NCBI RefSeq assembly: GCF_025377685.1
Contig: NZ_JACEHK010000002.1
Location: 372,001-436,000, forward strand
Reading direction: 5' to 3'
DNA length: 64,000 bases
From: Anaerobacillus sp. CMMVII
GTDB taxonomy: Bacteria; Bacillota; Bacilli; Bacillales; Anaerobacillaceae
In this document: in pieces, positions 16,377-25,477 of the stretch
Layout of the letters: the number at the start of each line of letters is the position of its first letter
Numbering within the stretch: the first letter of the stretch is position 1
Notes under the pieces: model-generated
What the model was told of the DNA's origin: nothing
The model's database searches: none
What the model saw: only the letters and a program-made list of their open reading frames with translations
Position numbers and translations under genes: made by a program

Positions 16377-16489
16377 ATGAATTTCATAATTCATTATTTA
16401 CGCTACTAAGTTCTAAATGTAGTTGCGTAAAAACACTCGCAACTACATTTAGCTTGATATAGCTCAATTAAGGGTAATTATGAAATTCA
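16377..16489. repeat. 113-bp nested inverted repeat between ytzB and ytoP
   Basis: The 340-base gap between the divergent genes holds two nested perfect inverted repeats: outer arms of 14 bp (16377-16390 with 16476-16489) and inner arms of 15 bp (16413-16427 with 16438-16452; CTAAATGTAGTTGCG and its complement). No T run follows, so it is not a plain terminator. It could be a mobile palindromic element, an RNA structure or a binding region. Nothing else distinct was found in the gap. Confidence 0.75.
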
Positions 16490-16639
16490 CTCACTTACAA
16501 ATATTATAACTAATTTTTCCTAAATCACCAAACAGTTGTTAACTTTCTAAAGAAAAGAAGGGGAATAAGTGGCGAGGTTCAAGAATTTTCGATAGAATAG
16601 AATTGTACATAATATTACGGTATCCGAAAGGAGTAAAAA

Positions 16640-17713
16640 ATGAATCAAGACACATTACAGTTGTTTAAAACATTAACAGAACTTCAAGGTGCACCAGGAT
16701 TTGAACACCAGGTACGAAAGTTTGTCCGTAGTGAACTTGAAAAGTATACAGGTGAAATCATTCAAGATCGTCTTGGAAGTATCTTTGGTGTAAAGCGTGG
16801 GGATGAGAACGGGCCAAAAGTTATGGTAGCTGGTCATATGGATGAAGTTGGATTCATGGTAACTTCAATTTCTGATAAAGGTTTAATTCGCTTTCAACCC
16901 CTTGGAGGCTGGTGGAGTCAAGTATTACTTGCCCAACGTATGCAGATCATGACCGATAATGGACCAGTCATTGGGGTCATTGGTTCAATTCCTCCACATT
17001 TACTAGACGAAGCAAAGCGTAACAAGCCAATGGAGATTAAAAATATGTATATTGATATAGGTGCAGACGATAAGGTGGATGCCGAAAAGATAGGCATTAA
17101 GCCTGGGCAACAAATTGTCCCTATCTGTCCATTTACACCAATGGCAAATGAAAAGAAAATTTTAGCTAAGGCATGGGATAATCGTTACGGCTGTGGACTA
17201 GCTATTGAATTGTTAAAAGAGCTAAAAGATGAAAAAATTCCCAACATCTTGTTCTCAGGAGCAACGGTTCAAGAAGAAGTCGGTCTAAGAGGAGCCCAAA
17301 CAGCGGCAAATATGATCGAACCAGATATTTTCTATGCATTAGATGCAAGTCCAGCAAACGATGCTACAGGCGATAAGGACTCATTCGGTCATTTAGGAAA
17401 AGGTGCATTGCTCCGTATTTATGATCGTTCAATGATTACACATCGTGGCATGCGCGACTTTATTCTTGATACTGCGGAAACAAATAACATACCATATCAA
17501 TATTTTATTTCTCAAGGAGGAACTGATGCAGGGCGAGTTCACATATCTGGTAGCGGTGTACCATCTGCTGTTATTGGCCTTTGCTCACGTTATATTCATA
17601 CATCTGCTTCAATTATCCATGTTGATGATTACGCAGCTGCAAAAGAACTTTTAGTAAAACTTGTGAAAACAACTGACAAAACTGCTGTTGAAACTATCAG
17701 AAATAACAGTTAA
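16640..17713 (+). CDS. ytoP: M42 family aminopeptidase YtoP
   Basis: This 357-residue protein of the M42 glutamyl aminopeptidase/endoglucanase-like family is a cytosolic di-metal peptidase. Metal and catalytic motifs are visible in order: [12 protein letters not shown] (His, Asp), [12 protein letters not shown] (bridging Asp), [14 protein letters not shown] (catalytic Glu pair), ALDASPAND (Asp) and [11 protein letters not shown] (His). ATG 16640 follows GAAAGGAG. The position next to ytzB and before ytpP/ytpQ matches B. subtilis. The natural substrates are unknown. Confidence 0.93.
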   Translation: MNQDTLQLFKTLTELQGAPGFEHQVRKFVRSELEKYTGEIIQDRLGSIFGVKRGDENGPKVMVAGHMDEVGFMVTSISDKGLIRFQPLGGWWSQVLLAQRMQIMTDNGPVIGVIGSIPPHLLDEAKRNKPMEIKNMYIDIGADDKVDAEKIGIKPGQQIVPICPFTPMANEKKILAKAWDNRYGCGLAIELLKELKDEKIPNILFSGATVQEEVGLRGAQTAANMIEPDIFYALDASPANDATGDKDSFGHLGKGALLRIYDRSMITHRGMRDFILDTAETNNIPYQYFISQGGTDAGRVHISGSGVPSAVIGLCSRYIHTSASIIHVDDYAAAKELLVKLVKTTDKTAVETIRNNS

Positions 17714-17771
17714 AATAATCCTATAGGTGAACTTATTCATCTGCACGATCATACTAAATAGTAAAATGCGG

Positions 17772-17804
17772 AAAACAGACTCGGAAGCCAGCCGAGTCTG
17801 TTTT
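17772..17804 (+). terminator. Terminator after ytoP
   Basis: A 13-bp perfect stem AAAACAGACTCGG with its complement (17772-17784 with 17792-17804), ending in TTTT. Confidence 0.85.
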
Positions 17805-17840
17805 ATATATGTTAAGATATACGAATTTCTGGAGGTTAAA

Positions 17841-18356
17841 ATGAAGGTAGCCGTTGGTTCGACAAATCCTACAAAAGTTAAGGCCGTACATAATGTAGTA
17901 GGTGATCTTTTTGAAGTTATCCCATTAAAGGTTCCGTCAGATGTTTCAGAACAACCATTTGGTGATCAAGAAACAGTAACAGGAGCACTTAATCGGGCAA
18001 AAACTTGTTTAGAAGTATGTGAAGCAGATTTTGCTATTGGTTTAGAGGGTGGAGTCGCAGAGACAGAGTACGGCATGTTGGTTATTAATTGGGGTGCCCT
18101 TGTTGATCGAGATGGAAATGAGTATATAGCTAGTGGAGCTAGAGCGATTCTTCCAGATGAAGTCGCTAGTTTAGTTCGCGACGGTCGAACATTGGGAGAG
18201 GCCATGGACTTATACACCAAAAGGTTGGGAGTAAGTAAGTTAGAAGGTGCCATGGGTATTATTACTAATAGTCGCATTAATCGTGATGAAATGTTTTCAC
18301 ACGTAGTCAAAGTACTAATTGGACAATATGAATTCCATAAGGGACAATCAATATAA
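17841..18356 (+). CDS. DUF84 inosine/xanthosine triphosphatase-like protein
   Basis: This 171-residue protein begins MKVAVGSTNPTKVKAVHNVV, the typical DUF84/YjjX start, and has EQPFGDQETVTGALNRA and FAIGLEGGV. YjjX hydrolyses ITP and XTP to keep deaminated purines out of nucleic acids; the same activity is inferred here. ATG 17841 is 8 bases from TGGAGG. Longer in-frame extensions upstream overlap the ytoP terminator and are rejected. Confidence 0.88.
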   Translation: MKVAVGSTNPTKVKAVHNVVGDLFEVIPLKVPSDVSEQPFGDQETVTGALNRAKTCLEVCEADFAIGLEGGVAETEYGMLVINWGALVDRDGNEYIASGARAILPDEVASLVRDGRTLGEAMDLYTKRLGVSKLEGAMGIITNSRINRDEMFSHVVKVLIGQYEFHKGQSI

Positions 18357-18369
18357 GTTTTGAAAGGGA

Positions 18370-18410
18370 AATGAGCCGTTGGACAAATCGTCCTGACGGC
18401 TCATTTTTTC
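18370..18410. terminator. Terminator between the DUF84 gene and phnC
   Basis: Stem AATGAGCCG/CGGCTCATT (18370-18378 with 18397-18405) with an inner GGAC/GTCC pairing and a following T run. It sits between convergent genes. Confidence 0.75.
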
Positions 18411-18438
18411 CATAGGATAGATTGCTGCTCGATACTTC

Positions 18439-19170
18439 TTAATATACTAAATCATATATTTCATCAGTAAATTTATCAGGTGTATCATCAAAGACCACTT
18501 CGCCATCTTTTAAGGCTATAATTCTCGTTGCAAATTGTTTCGCTAATACGACATCATGTACATTTATTATTGTTAATAATTCGTATTCACGGTGGATGGA
18601 TTGTAGCAATGAAAAAATTCGATTAGCTGTGCCAGGATCTAGGCTTGCAACAGGCTCATCTCCTAAAAACACTTTTGGATTTTGTAACAGTGCTCGAGCG
18701 ATTGCAACCCGTTGTTTCTGTCCACCACTTAAAGCTTCTACGCGCTTGTTTTTATGGGAAGTTAAATCCACATTAGCTATCATTTTATTTGTAAGCTCTT
18801 TCTCTTCTTTTGAGAACAAACCTAAAAGGTTTTTCCACGGTGAACGTTTTCCAAACATCCCTGTTAAAACATTTTGGTATACGCTAAGTCTCGGAATTAG
18901 ATTGAAGTGTTGAAAAATCATCCCCATTTCTACCCGAACTTTTCGGAGTTTTCCCTCAGGTAGTTGAAAAATATTTTGCTCGTTCCAAAGCACAGAGCCT
19001 GATGTAGGACGTTGTAAACCATTTAAGCAGCGGATAAAGGTAGACTTTCCTGCGCCACTTTTCCCTAAAATACAAACAAATTCACCTTTTTCGAATGCTA
19101 TATTCACATTTGTAAGGGCATGTTCCTTTGCTTTTGGATATTTTACATATAGATCATTTATTTGCAGCAT
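18439..19170 (-). CDS. phnC: Phosphonate-type ABC transporter ATPase (PhnC-like)
   Basis: This protein of about 243 residues has Walker A GKSGAGKST, the ABC signature LSGGQKQR and Walker B VFLGDEPVASLDP with the H-loop in NVHDVVLA. The specific PhnC resemblance is in FIRCLNGLQRPTSGSV and RIIALKDGEVVFDD. ATG 19170 (MLQINDLYV) is 6 bases from AAGGTG; ATG 19176 abuts that site. It is the last gene of phnD-phnE-phnC on the minus strand. The imported compound could be phosphonate, phosphite or another oxyanion, and no C-P lyase or phosphite dehydrogenase gene is visible nearby. Confidence 0.85.
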   Translation of the reverse strand: MLQINDLYVKYPKAKEHALTNVNIAFEKGEFVCILGKSGAGKSTFIRCLNGLQRPTSGSVLWNEQNIFQLPEGKLRKVRVEMGMIFQHFNLIPRLSVYQNVLTGMFGKRSPWKNLLGLFSKEEKELTNKMIANVDLTSHKNKRVEALSGGQKQRVAIARALLQNPKVFLGDEPVASLDPGTANRIFSLLQSIHREYELLTIINVHDVVLAKQFATRIIALKDGEVVFDDTPDKFTDEIYDLVY

Positions 19171-19180
19171 TGGCATCACC

Positions 19181-19942
19181 TTAAATAACCCTTTCGCGAA
19201 TTTTTCCACCAATAAAGTCAACGACAATCACTAGGACGATAATAGCTATAATATCACTAGCAACCGACTTATATTGGAACGTTTGGAAATGGTTAAAAAG
19301 TAACTGTCCAATTCCACCTGCTCCTATAAACCCTAAAATTAATGAGGTTCGAATTGCTACCTCAAAGCGGTAGAAAAAATGACTAAGAACATTAGGCCAA
19401 ATTTGTGGAAGGATTGAAAATAATACCGCGACCCACCTTGTAGCTCCAACTGACTTCATTGCCTCTTGTGGGCCAGGTTCGGCAGATTCAATAAGTTCAG
19501 AAATTAGTTTTCCTAATACCCCAATATTATGTAGCATAATTGCCAATACAGCTGGAAAAGGTCCTAGGCCAAGTGAAACTACAAACATTAACCCAAAGAC
19601 TATTTCTGGGATCGAACGAAGGCCACTGAGCATTGTTCGATTAAACCAACAAAAAATTGGATGACGACTAGTATTCCTGGCTGCCATAAAGCTTAACGGT
19701 ATTGATACAATTAGGGCAATAAAAGTACCTAAGAACGCCATCGAAAGTGTTACAAAAGAAGCATTGATTAATCGTGGCATGATTGACCAATTCGGTGGAA
19801 AAAACTGATCGCGAATAAAAAAATACATATTAGGAATGTTCTTAAATTTTTCAAACTGAAATTGAGTAGCTTCCATACTATACCAAACAGCTACGAGTAG
19901 AATAAGTCCAATAAAAAAATACTTCGGTTTTAACCAAACCAT
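19181..19942 (-). CDS. phnE: Phosphonate-type ABC transporter permease (PhnE-like)
   Basis: This 253-residue membrane protein has a BPD_transp_1 domain; the EAA loop is visible in EAMKSVGATRWVAVLFSILPQ, followed by IGAGGIGQLLF typical of PhnE. About six membrane segments are present. It starts at ATG 19942 and ends 10 bases before the phnC ATG, so translation is nearly continuous. Only one permease is present, implying a homodimer. Confidence 0.85.
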   Translation of the reverse strand: MVWLKPKYFFIGLILLVAVWYSMEATQFQFEKFKNIPNMYFFIRDQFFPPNWSIMPRLINASFVTLSMAFLGTFIALIVSIPLSFMAARNTSRHPIFCWFNRTMLSGLRSIPEIVFGLMFVVSLGLGPFPAVLAIMLHNIGVLGKLISELIESAEPGPQEAMKSVGATRWVAVLFSILPQIWPNVLSHFFYRFEVAIRTSLILGFIGAGGIGQLLFNHFQTFQYKSVASDIIAIIVLVIVVDFIGGKIRERVI

Positions 19943-20090
19943 TATTTGTTCTCCCTATTGTTTAGATTATCTATTAGGCGTAAGTGGTGATAATTTCACC
20001 GCTTTCTTTACGTTTGCTACCTTTTAAAGATTAATGAGTGAAAGAGGAACGCCTAAGCATTCCCCTTTAGTATAGCACTATTTTTTATTC

Positions 20091-21038
20091 TTACTTTGCG
20101 TCTAGATCGTCATCCATGCGACCATCAACAATAGCAGCATTTCGAATAGCAGCATAGTCTTCATTTGTTGCTGTTGTGAATGCTGTTGCACCAAATGCAT
20201 TTAAAATATCTTCATCAGTAATGCTAATGAATGCGTCTTGCAATTCTTTAATGGTTGCAGCGTCCATATTAGGACGAACTGCCCAAGGATATTGGAAGAT
20301 TCTTTCTGATTTCCAAATGATTTTATAGTCATCTTCATTTATAGCACCTGAACGAATTCTCGCTTCAAAGATGGCGCTGTCAATTGCACCAACATGTACA
20401 CTACCATTTAACACAGATTGAGCTGTAATATCATGGCTACCTGTGTAAGTTACAGTGGCAAAATCATGATCATCTGCATCACGGAAAACGCCACGTTCTT
20501 TAAGTTCAACACCTGGAATTAAAGAACCAGAAGTTGAAGATGGGCTAGCAAATGCTAAATCAATATTTGCCTTATCTTCTAACAATTCATCTAGTGTACC
20601 CCACTTAGCATCGGCTTTCGTAATAAAATACGAATGGTAATATGGTTCGCCATTTACTAATTGTGTAATGATTGCTTGTGCTCCACTACGTTCGTGAGCA
20701 ATAACATACGTTAATGGACCAAAATATGCCATATCGATATGTTCATAATTTAGTGCTTCTACAACACCATTGTAGGCAGGGTAGTGGTCAATTTTTACAG
20801 AACGACCAAGTTTTTCTTCTAACTCATCTTGAAGCTTATTTATGGCAGTTTCCATTTCACCTTCAGACTGTGAAGGAATTAACCCGATTACTAATTCACC
20901 TTTTTCTGTGGTTTCAGAAATCTCTGTTTCATTTGAGGCTTCTTTCCCCTCTGTTTCTTTGCTTTCTTCAGTATTGCCACCACAAGCTGTTATTACTAGA
21001 ATAAGAGCAAAAAATATCAAAAATAACACTTTTTTCAT
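20091..21038 (-). CDS. phnD: Phosphonate-type ABC transporter substrate-binding lipoprotein (PhnD-like)
   Basis: This protein of about 315 residues has a lipoprotein signal (MKKVLFLIFFALILVITACG, lipobox Cys about residue 19), a Glu/Thr-rich linker and a periplasmic-binding type II fold with PSQSEGEMETAINKLQDEL, MAYFGPLTYVIAHERSGA and ASPSSTSGSLIPGVEL, which are PhnD/phosphite-binding signatures. ATG 21038 is preferred over GTG 21050, which overlaps the GAGGTGG ribosome site. The 148 bases to phnE contain a possible attenuating hairpin (AGTGGTGA/TTCACCGC). Confidence 0.87.
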   Translation of the reverse strand: MKKVLFLIFFALILVITACGGNTEESKETEGKEASNETEISETTEKGELVIGLIPSQSEGEMETAINKLQDELEEKLGRSVKIDHYPAYNGVVEALNYEHIDMAYFGPLTYVIAHERSGAQAIITQLVNGEPYYHSYFITKADAKWGTLDELLEDKANIDLAFASPSSTSGSLIPGVELKERGVFRDADDHDFATVTYTGSHDITAQSVLNGSVHVGAIDSAIFEARIRSGAINEDDYKIIWKSERIFQYPWAVRPNMDAATIKELQDAFISITDEDILNAFGATAFTTATNEDYAAIRNAAIVDGRMDDDLDAK

Positions 21039-21306
21039 TACTTTTTCCACCTCGATAATTTATAGTAATTCGTCTAATAACAAATTATTATAAAGATAAC
21101 ATGAATGGCTTAAAGATGCCACAATTTTATTTTTCGAAAATATTCATAGAATTTTCAGAAAGTCGAACTATGTCAAGGGTTGTCACAATGTACTGTGTAA
21201 GGTATCATTAAATAGGATGTTTATAGCTTTTAATACAAAAAAGTGCCAAAAATTAATCTTAAGAGAATTTTCGGAGCAACAAAAAAACTACGGAGGAGGT
21301 GCAAAA

Positions 21307-21819
21307 GTGAAACTAAAGTTAGTGTTATTAAATTTAAGTATCTTATTAGCGGTTATACTAATCACGGGTTGCGGCGGTATTACAAAAGAACAGGCCATTG
21401 AATCTGCAAAAGAAGCCTTTGAAACTGGCGTTGTAGCAGAACCCCAAGCACCAAATGAACAAACTGATATGTTTAGTTACTATCTTCCCTCCACCTTAAG
21501 TTTAGAAGAAGTTTCTGAAAATAATCTTATCTTAAGTAAAGGAAATCAGTTGTATTTAGTATTTTCTAACCCGGCAGAAACAAAAACGAGCCAAGTCAAT
21601 TACGAACAAGATAAAGTATTAGAAGAAAACACGCTTCTACTTGAAACACTCGAAGTTGATGGGGCGTTCAGTTATATTATTGTTTCTCCTTTTGAAGAAG
21701 ACGAATATAAAGTGATTGTCGGAATTGGTGGAGAAAAAGGGACAACCATCACAGATTTGGAGAATCTAAAAGATAGTGTCGATACTATGTTAGAGATTAT
21801 TAAATCAATTAACTATTAG
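21307..21819 (+). CDS. Small lipoprotein of unknown function
   Basis: The start is GTG 21307, 6 bases from GGAGGAGGTG; an upstream ATG at 21217 is not supported. The 170-residue product has a lipoprotein signal with lipobox LITGC (Cys about residue 20), then a soluble outer part with EQAIESAKEAFETG and a C-terminal KDSVDTMLEIIKSINY. It would be anchored to the outer face of the membrane. I do not recognise the family. It is divergent from phnD. Confidence 0.75.
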   Translation: MKLKLVLLNLSILLAVILITGCGGITKEQAIESAKEAFETGVVAEPQAPNEQTDMFSYYLPSTLSLEEVSENNLILSKGNQLYLVFSNPAETKTSQVNYEQDKVLEENTLLLETLEVDGAFSYIIVSPFEEDEYKVIVGIGGEKGTTITDLENLKDSVDTMLEIIKSINY

Positions 21820-21826
21820 TTAGTTT

Positions 21827-21882
21827 AAAGAGAGGCTTATCTTAAGTTGCGATGGGGAATTACTTAAGAAGTCTCTTTTTTG
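21827..21882 (+). terminator. Terminator after the lipoprotein gene
   Basis: Inverted repeat with CTTAAGT/ACTTAAG and an outer AGAG/CTCT, followed by six Ts. Confidence 0.65.
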
Positions 21883-21900
21883 TACCATTTTCGAAGTTTT

Positions 21901-21916
21901 TGTGAAATGTATCACA
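21901..21916. promoter_or_regulatory. Fnr-type operator TGTGA-N6-TCACA before the dcu gene
   Basis: TGTGAAATGTATCACA is a perfect match to the Bacillus Fnr consensus (TGTGA-N6-TCACA). A TATACT candidate -10 lies at 21945-21950, placing the operator centre about 48 bases before the inferred start point, slightly further than the usual -41.5. It suggests anaerobic induction of the dicarboxylate carrier. A CRP-like protein could share this site. Confidence 0.65.
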
Positions 21917-21992
21917 AACTGGTCTACTACTAATTTAAAAAATGTATACTTAGCTAGAAATAATTACATCAAATTGGATTGGCGGTGGAAGA

Positions 21993-23306
21993 ATGATTTG
22001 GGTACAGTTTATTATTATTTTAGTTTGTATTTTAGTAGGTGCTAGGATTGGCGGAGTAGGTTTAGGGGTAATGGGTGGTGTTGGTTTAGCAATCTTAACT
22101 TTTGGTTTTCAATTGCAACCTACAGCCCCCCCAATCGATGTTATGTTAATGATTTTAGCAGTAATTACTGCCGCAGGAGCTTTACAAGCATCGGGTGGTT
22201 TAAACTTCTTAGTTTATTTAGCTGAAAAAATGCTTAGAAAAAATCCTAGTAGAATAACTTTTATGGCACCAATAACAACCTATATATTCACATTTTTTGC
22301 AGGAACAGGACATGTGGCGTATAGTCTGTTACCGGTAATATCTGAAGTAGCCCAGGAATCTAAGGTTAGACCTGAGCGACCACTGTCAATTGCCGTAATC
22401 GCATCGCAACAGGCAATTACCGCTAGTCCTATATCAGCAGCAACTGTGGCATTGCTAGCAATACTAGCACCTTTTAATATTACTTTATTACAAATTCTCT
22501 CAATTTCAATTCCAGCAACTTTTTTAGGTATTATGATTTCAGCATTTTTTATTAGTAAGAGAGGATATGAGTTAGAGGATGACCCTGAATATCAGCGCCG
22601 CTTACAAAATGGCTTAATGCCAATGAAACAAGAAAGAGATAAAGGAACCGTAACAAAACAATCAAAAATATCTGTAGCTCTGTTTCTATTCGGTGCTATC
22701 CTAGTTGTTCTTTTAGGTAGTTTTCCAGAATTACGGCCAACTTTTGAAGTGAATGGTGAGGTATCACAATTATCAATGCCCTTTGCCATTCAGATTATTA
22801 TGTTAGCTGTCGCAGCAATCATCATTTTATTGTGTAAAGCTGATGTAGAAAAAATCGTAACTGGTAATGTTTTTAGAGCTGGTGTTGTAGCTGTTGTCGC
22901 CATTTTCGGGATTGCTTGGATGGGCGATACATTCTTCCAGGCGAACATCGGTGTTATACAGGAGCAAATTCAATTTGCAGTAACGAATGCTCCTTGGATA
23001 TTTGCATTTGCATTATTTATACTATCTGTTCTTCTAAATTCTCAAGCAGCAACCGTTCGGGCTTTAGTACCGCTAGGTGTAACATTGGGGATATCTCCAT
23101 TTTTCTTGATCGCAATGTTCCCTGCTGTAAATGGGTATTTCTTTATGCCGAATTATGGTCCATTACTTGCGGCGATAAATATGGATCGAACAGGAACAAC
23201 AAAAATAGGGAAATATATTTTTAACCATAGTTTCATGACTCCTGGACTAATTACGACTGTTAGTTCATTAATTATTGGCTTTACTTTGGTTCTAATCTTT
23301 TACTAA
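21993..23306 (+). CDS. Anaerobic C4-dicarboxylate transporter (DcuA/DcuB family)
   Basis: This 437-residue, strongly hydrophobic protein has 10 or more membrane segments. Family motifs are IAVIASQQAITASPISAATVA in the middle, FAGTGHVAYSLLPV earlier and LNSQAATVRALVPLGV late. DcuA/B exchange fumarate, aspartate or malate for succinate during fumarate respiration. A perfect Fnr-type site lies about 80 bases upstream, consistent with anaerobic expression. The ribosome site GGCGGTGGAAG before ATG 21993 is modest. Confidence 0.9.
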   Translation: MIWVQFIIILVCILVGARIGGVGLGVMGGVGLAILTFGFQLQPTAPPIDVMLMILAVITAAGALQASGGLNFLVYLAEKMLRKNPSRITFMAPITTYIFTFFAGTGHVAYSLLPVISEVAQESKVRPERPLSIAVIASQQAITASPISAATVALLAILAPFNITLLQILSISIPATFLGIMISAFFISKRGYELEDDPEYQRRLQNGLMPMKQERDKGTVTKQSKISVALFLFGAILVVLLGSFPELRPTFEVNGEVSQLSMPFAIQIIMLAVAAIIILLCKADVEKIVTGNVFRAGVVAVVAIFGIAWMGDTFFQANIGVIQEQIQFAVTNAPWIFAFALFILSVLLNSQAATVRALVPLGVTLGISPFFLIAMFPAVNGYFFMPNYGPLLAAINMDRTGTTKIGKYIFNHSFMTPGLITTVSSLIIGFTLVLIFY

Positions 23307-23544
23307 ATAAGTGAATTTCTTAATTACCTTAATAGCGAAAATAATGAATGATGAAATTCATTAAAATTTATGATGTGAAAATTTTCTAGAAAAAGTTCAA
23401 ATTTCTAAAATGTTTTAAATCGTTAATTTAAGGCTCATTTCTTTTAGAACACAACTCAAAACCAACAAGCTGTAGGAAAACAGCCTAATAGAATTATCAT
23501 AAACTTCGTGAAACCGACTAAGAATAAGCATATAGTGAGGAACG

Positions 23545-23592
23545 ATAAAAAACTTTGCTTCTCCCAATTAAGTTGGAGTGAGCAGAGTTTTT
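23545..23592 (+). terminator. Terminator-like hairpin before the PfoR-like gene
   Basis: Imperfect stem of about 18 bp around AAAAAACTTTGCTTCTCC and GGAGTGAGCAGAGTTTTTT. It most likely ends the dcu transcript or a leader. The rest of the 380-base gap (23307-23544) contains A/T-rich sequence and a short local palindrome at 23345 but no ORF. Confidence 0.6.
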
Positions 23593-23686
23593 TATTGCCT
23601 TTACATTTACCTTGTCAACTGTAAAGAAATTAAATAAGATGGAAAGGTAAATAATGAATAGATAAGATATTAGGTAGGTGTTGGTT

Positions 23687-24697
23687 TTGAAGGGATTTTT
23701 ACATAAAAAAGGCGTTACGCTCTCTTTAAAGACGTACTTTATTACGTCACTTAGTTTTATGGCTTTAGGGTTATTTTCTTCGCTGATCATTGGATTAATT
23801 ATTCGTACAGTTGGTCAACAGATAAAGTTTCTCGAATTTTTAGTCCCAATGGGACAATTGGCAATGGACTTGATGGGTCCTGCAATTGGTGTAGCAGTTG
23901 CCTATGGTTTAAAAGCACCAAGACTTGTCCTTTTTCCTGCGGTTGTTATTGGTGCAGCTGGAGCGGCATTAGGTGGTCCGGCAGGTGCATTCATTGCGAC
24001 CCTATTTGCCACTGAGATAGGAAAGTTGGTCTCTAAAGAAACACGTTTAGATATTATTATCACTCCATTTGTAACGATTGCAACGGGCTACACAATTGCC
24101 AATACACTTGGCCAAATCATTGCCAGTGGAATTGATTATTTTGGAATGCTAATTATGTGGTCAGTGGAACGCCAACCTTTCGTAATGGGTATTCTAGTTG
24201 CATTACTAATGGGACTTGCCTTAACTGCACCCATTTCAAGTGCAGCAATTGCTTTCATGCTTGGTTTAGAAGGAATTGCAGCCGGTGCTGCGACAGTTGG
24301 ATGTGCTGCCCAGATGATAGGGTTTGCGACAAGTAGCTATCGTGAAAATGGGTTTTCTGGATTTATCGCACTTGGAATAGGAACTTCAATGTTGCAAGTG
24401 GCAAATATAATAAGAAATCCAATCATCCTCATTCCTCCGACCGTGGCGGGAATGGTTTTAGCCCCATTTGCTACGATGATGTTTCAGATGGTCAATAATC
24501 CGGCAGGAGCAGGAATGGGGACGAGCGGTTTAGTAGGGCAGATAATGACATTTACAGTGATGGGGTTTTCAAGAGATGTCTTAATTGGTGTAGTGATGCT
24601 TCATTTTATTGGTCCTGCTGTCATAAGTTTACTTTTATCAGAAGGATTAAGGAAAGCTGGACTAATTAAATTTGGCGATATGAAAATTGAGCAATAA
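23687..24697 (+). CDS. PTS EIIC_2 / PfoR-like membrane protein
   Basis: This 336-residue integral membrane protein is rich in Gly and Ala helices. Motifs such as LVPMGQLAMDLMGPAIGVAVA, GGPAGAFIATLFATEIG and TAPISSAAIAFMLGLEG match the PTS_EIIC_2 (PfoR) family, whose members resemble sugar-specific EIIC permeases but usually lack EIIA and EIIB partners, as here. The substrate is unknown. The start is one of three clustered codons (GTG 23678, TTG 23681, TTG 23687); 23687 has the best spacing from AGGTAGG. Confidence 0.8.
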   Translation: MKGFLHKKGVTLSLKTYFITSLSFMALGLFSSLIIGLIIRTVGQQIKFLEFLVPMGQLAMDLMGPAIGVAVAYGLKAPRLVLFPAVVIGAAGAALGGPAGAFIATLFATEIGKLVSKETRLDIIITPFVTIATGYTIANTLGQIIASGIDYFGMLIMWSVERQPFVMGILVALLMGLALTAPISSAAIAFMLGLEGIAAGAATVGCAAQMIGFATSSYRENGFSGFIALGIGTSMLQVANIIRNPIILIPPTVAGMVLAPFATMMFQMVNNPAGAGMGTSGLVGQIMTFTVMGFSRDVLIGVVMLHFIGPAVISLLLSEGLRKAGLIKFGDMKIEQ

Positions 24698-24768
24698 GTT
24701 TAGACAATTCCGTAGCTTTTGGGTAAACGTATTAGCGGCGGTAAGAAATACATTTAGGAGGAAATAAA

Positions 24769-25098
24769 TTGAAATCAATCGAGTCAAAAGAAATGTTTTT
24801 ACAGGAAATTGCTTCAGGGCTGTCTGTTGTTATGTTTTCAGCAAATTGGTGTCCAGATTGTGTTGTGATTAAGCCGGACCTACCAGAGATTGAAGAGCAA
24901 TATTCAGATTTTATCTTTTATTATGCCGATCGTGATCAACTGATAGATCTTTGTGGCGAATTAGACATTTATGGAATTCCAAGCTTTATTACCTATCATG
25001 ATGGGAAAGAAATTGATCGGTTTGTAAGTAAAGAGCGTAAATCAAAAGCAGAAATTGAAAGTTTTTTGTCGCAATCCTTACAAAAGGTATCTAAATAA
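24769..25098 (+). CDS. ytpP: Thioredoxin-like protein YtpP
   Basis: This 109-residue thioredoxin-fold protein has a CPDC active site (Cys28 and Cys31 in SANWCPDCVVIKPDL) and the cis-Pro segment YGIPSFITY. It is a thiol-disulfide oxidoreductase of the cytoplasm. The TTG start at 24769 is 6 bases from AGGAGG. It lies before ytpQ as in B. subtilis, but a repeat element now separates them. Confidence 0.92.
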   Translation: MKSIESKEMFLQEIASGLSVVMFSANWCPDCVVIKPDLPEIEEQYSDFIFYYADRDQLIDLCGELDIYGIPSFITYHDGKEIDRFVSKERKSKAEIESFLSQSLQKVSK

Positions 25099-25108
25099 AC
25101 GTAATTAT

Positions 25109-25138
25109 GGTGGTCATTTATGATGACTACCTTTTTTC
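25109..25138 (+). terminator. Terminator after ytpP
   Basis: Stem GGTGGTCAT/ATGACTACC (25109-25117 with 25123-25131, one G-U) followed by TTTTTT. Confidence 0.8.
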
Positions 25139-25142
25139 TGTT

Positions 25143-25355
25143 AGCCTCTTTTCTAAAAGCTAATAGCAACAATCTTTTAGATAAGAACGGTTCTAAAACA
25201 TTGTTGCTTTTTAACCTAAAATAAATGGAAAAATTACTTAGATGAAGGTATCGCCCAATAAATTGAGTAAGAAAAGAGCACTACTTACTAAATAAGTAGT
25301 GAAATCTTAGTATTTACTTAAGCAACAAACTTTGCAAAAACAACCTTCTGTTACG
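25143..25355 (+). repeat. Dispersed MITE-like intergenic repeat, copy B (long form)
   Basis: This copy has the left part AAAAGCTAATAGCAACAATC, the interior blocks ATTGTTGCTTTTTAACCTAA and CTTACTAAATAAGTAGTGA shared with copy A (5768-6033), and the right end TAAGCAACAAACTTTG. It fills most of the 379-base gap between ytpP and ytpQ. No ORF is seen. Confidence 0.75.
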
Positions 25356-25477
25356 AAAGTAGGCGCAACATTAACATAAAGAAATTATGAAAAGTGAACA
25401 CCCTAGGCTTAATTTTTTGAACAAAGTGTTTGTCATGGTAAAATAAAATAGCAAACAAAAAAGGAGGCTTGTTTAAG

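Noticed and set aside
17727-17840. 38-codon N-terminal extension of the DUF84 protein
   Set aside because: It would start inside or before the ytoP terminator; the family start is MKVAVGSTNPTK with a good ribosome site.
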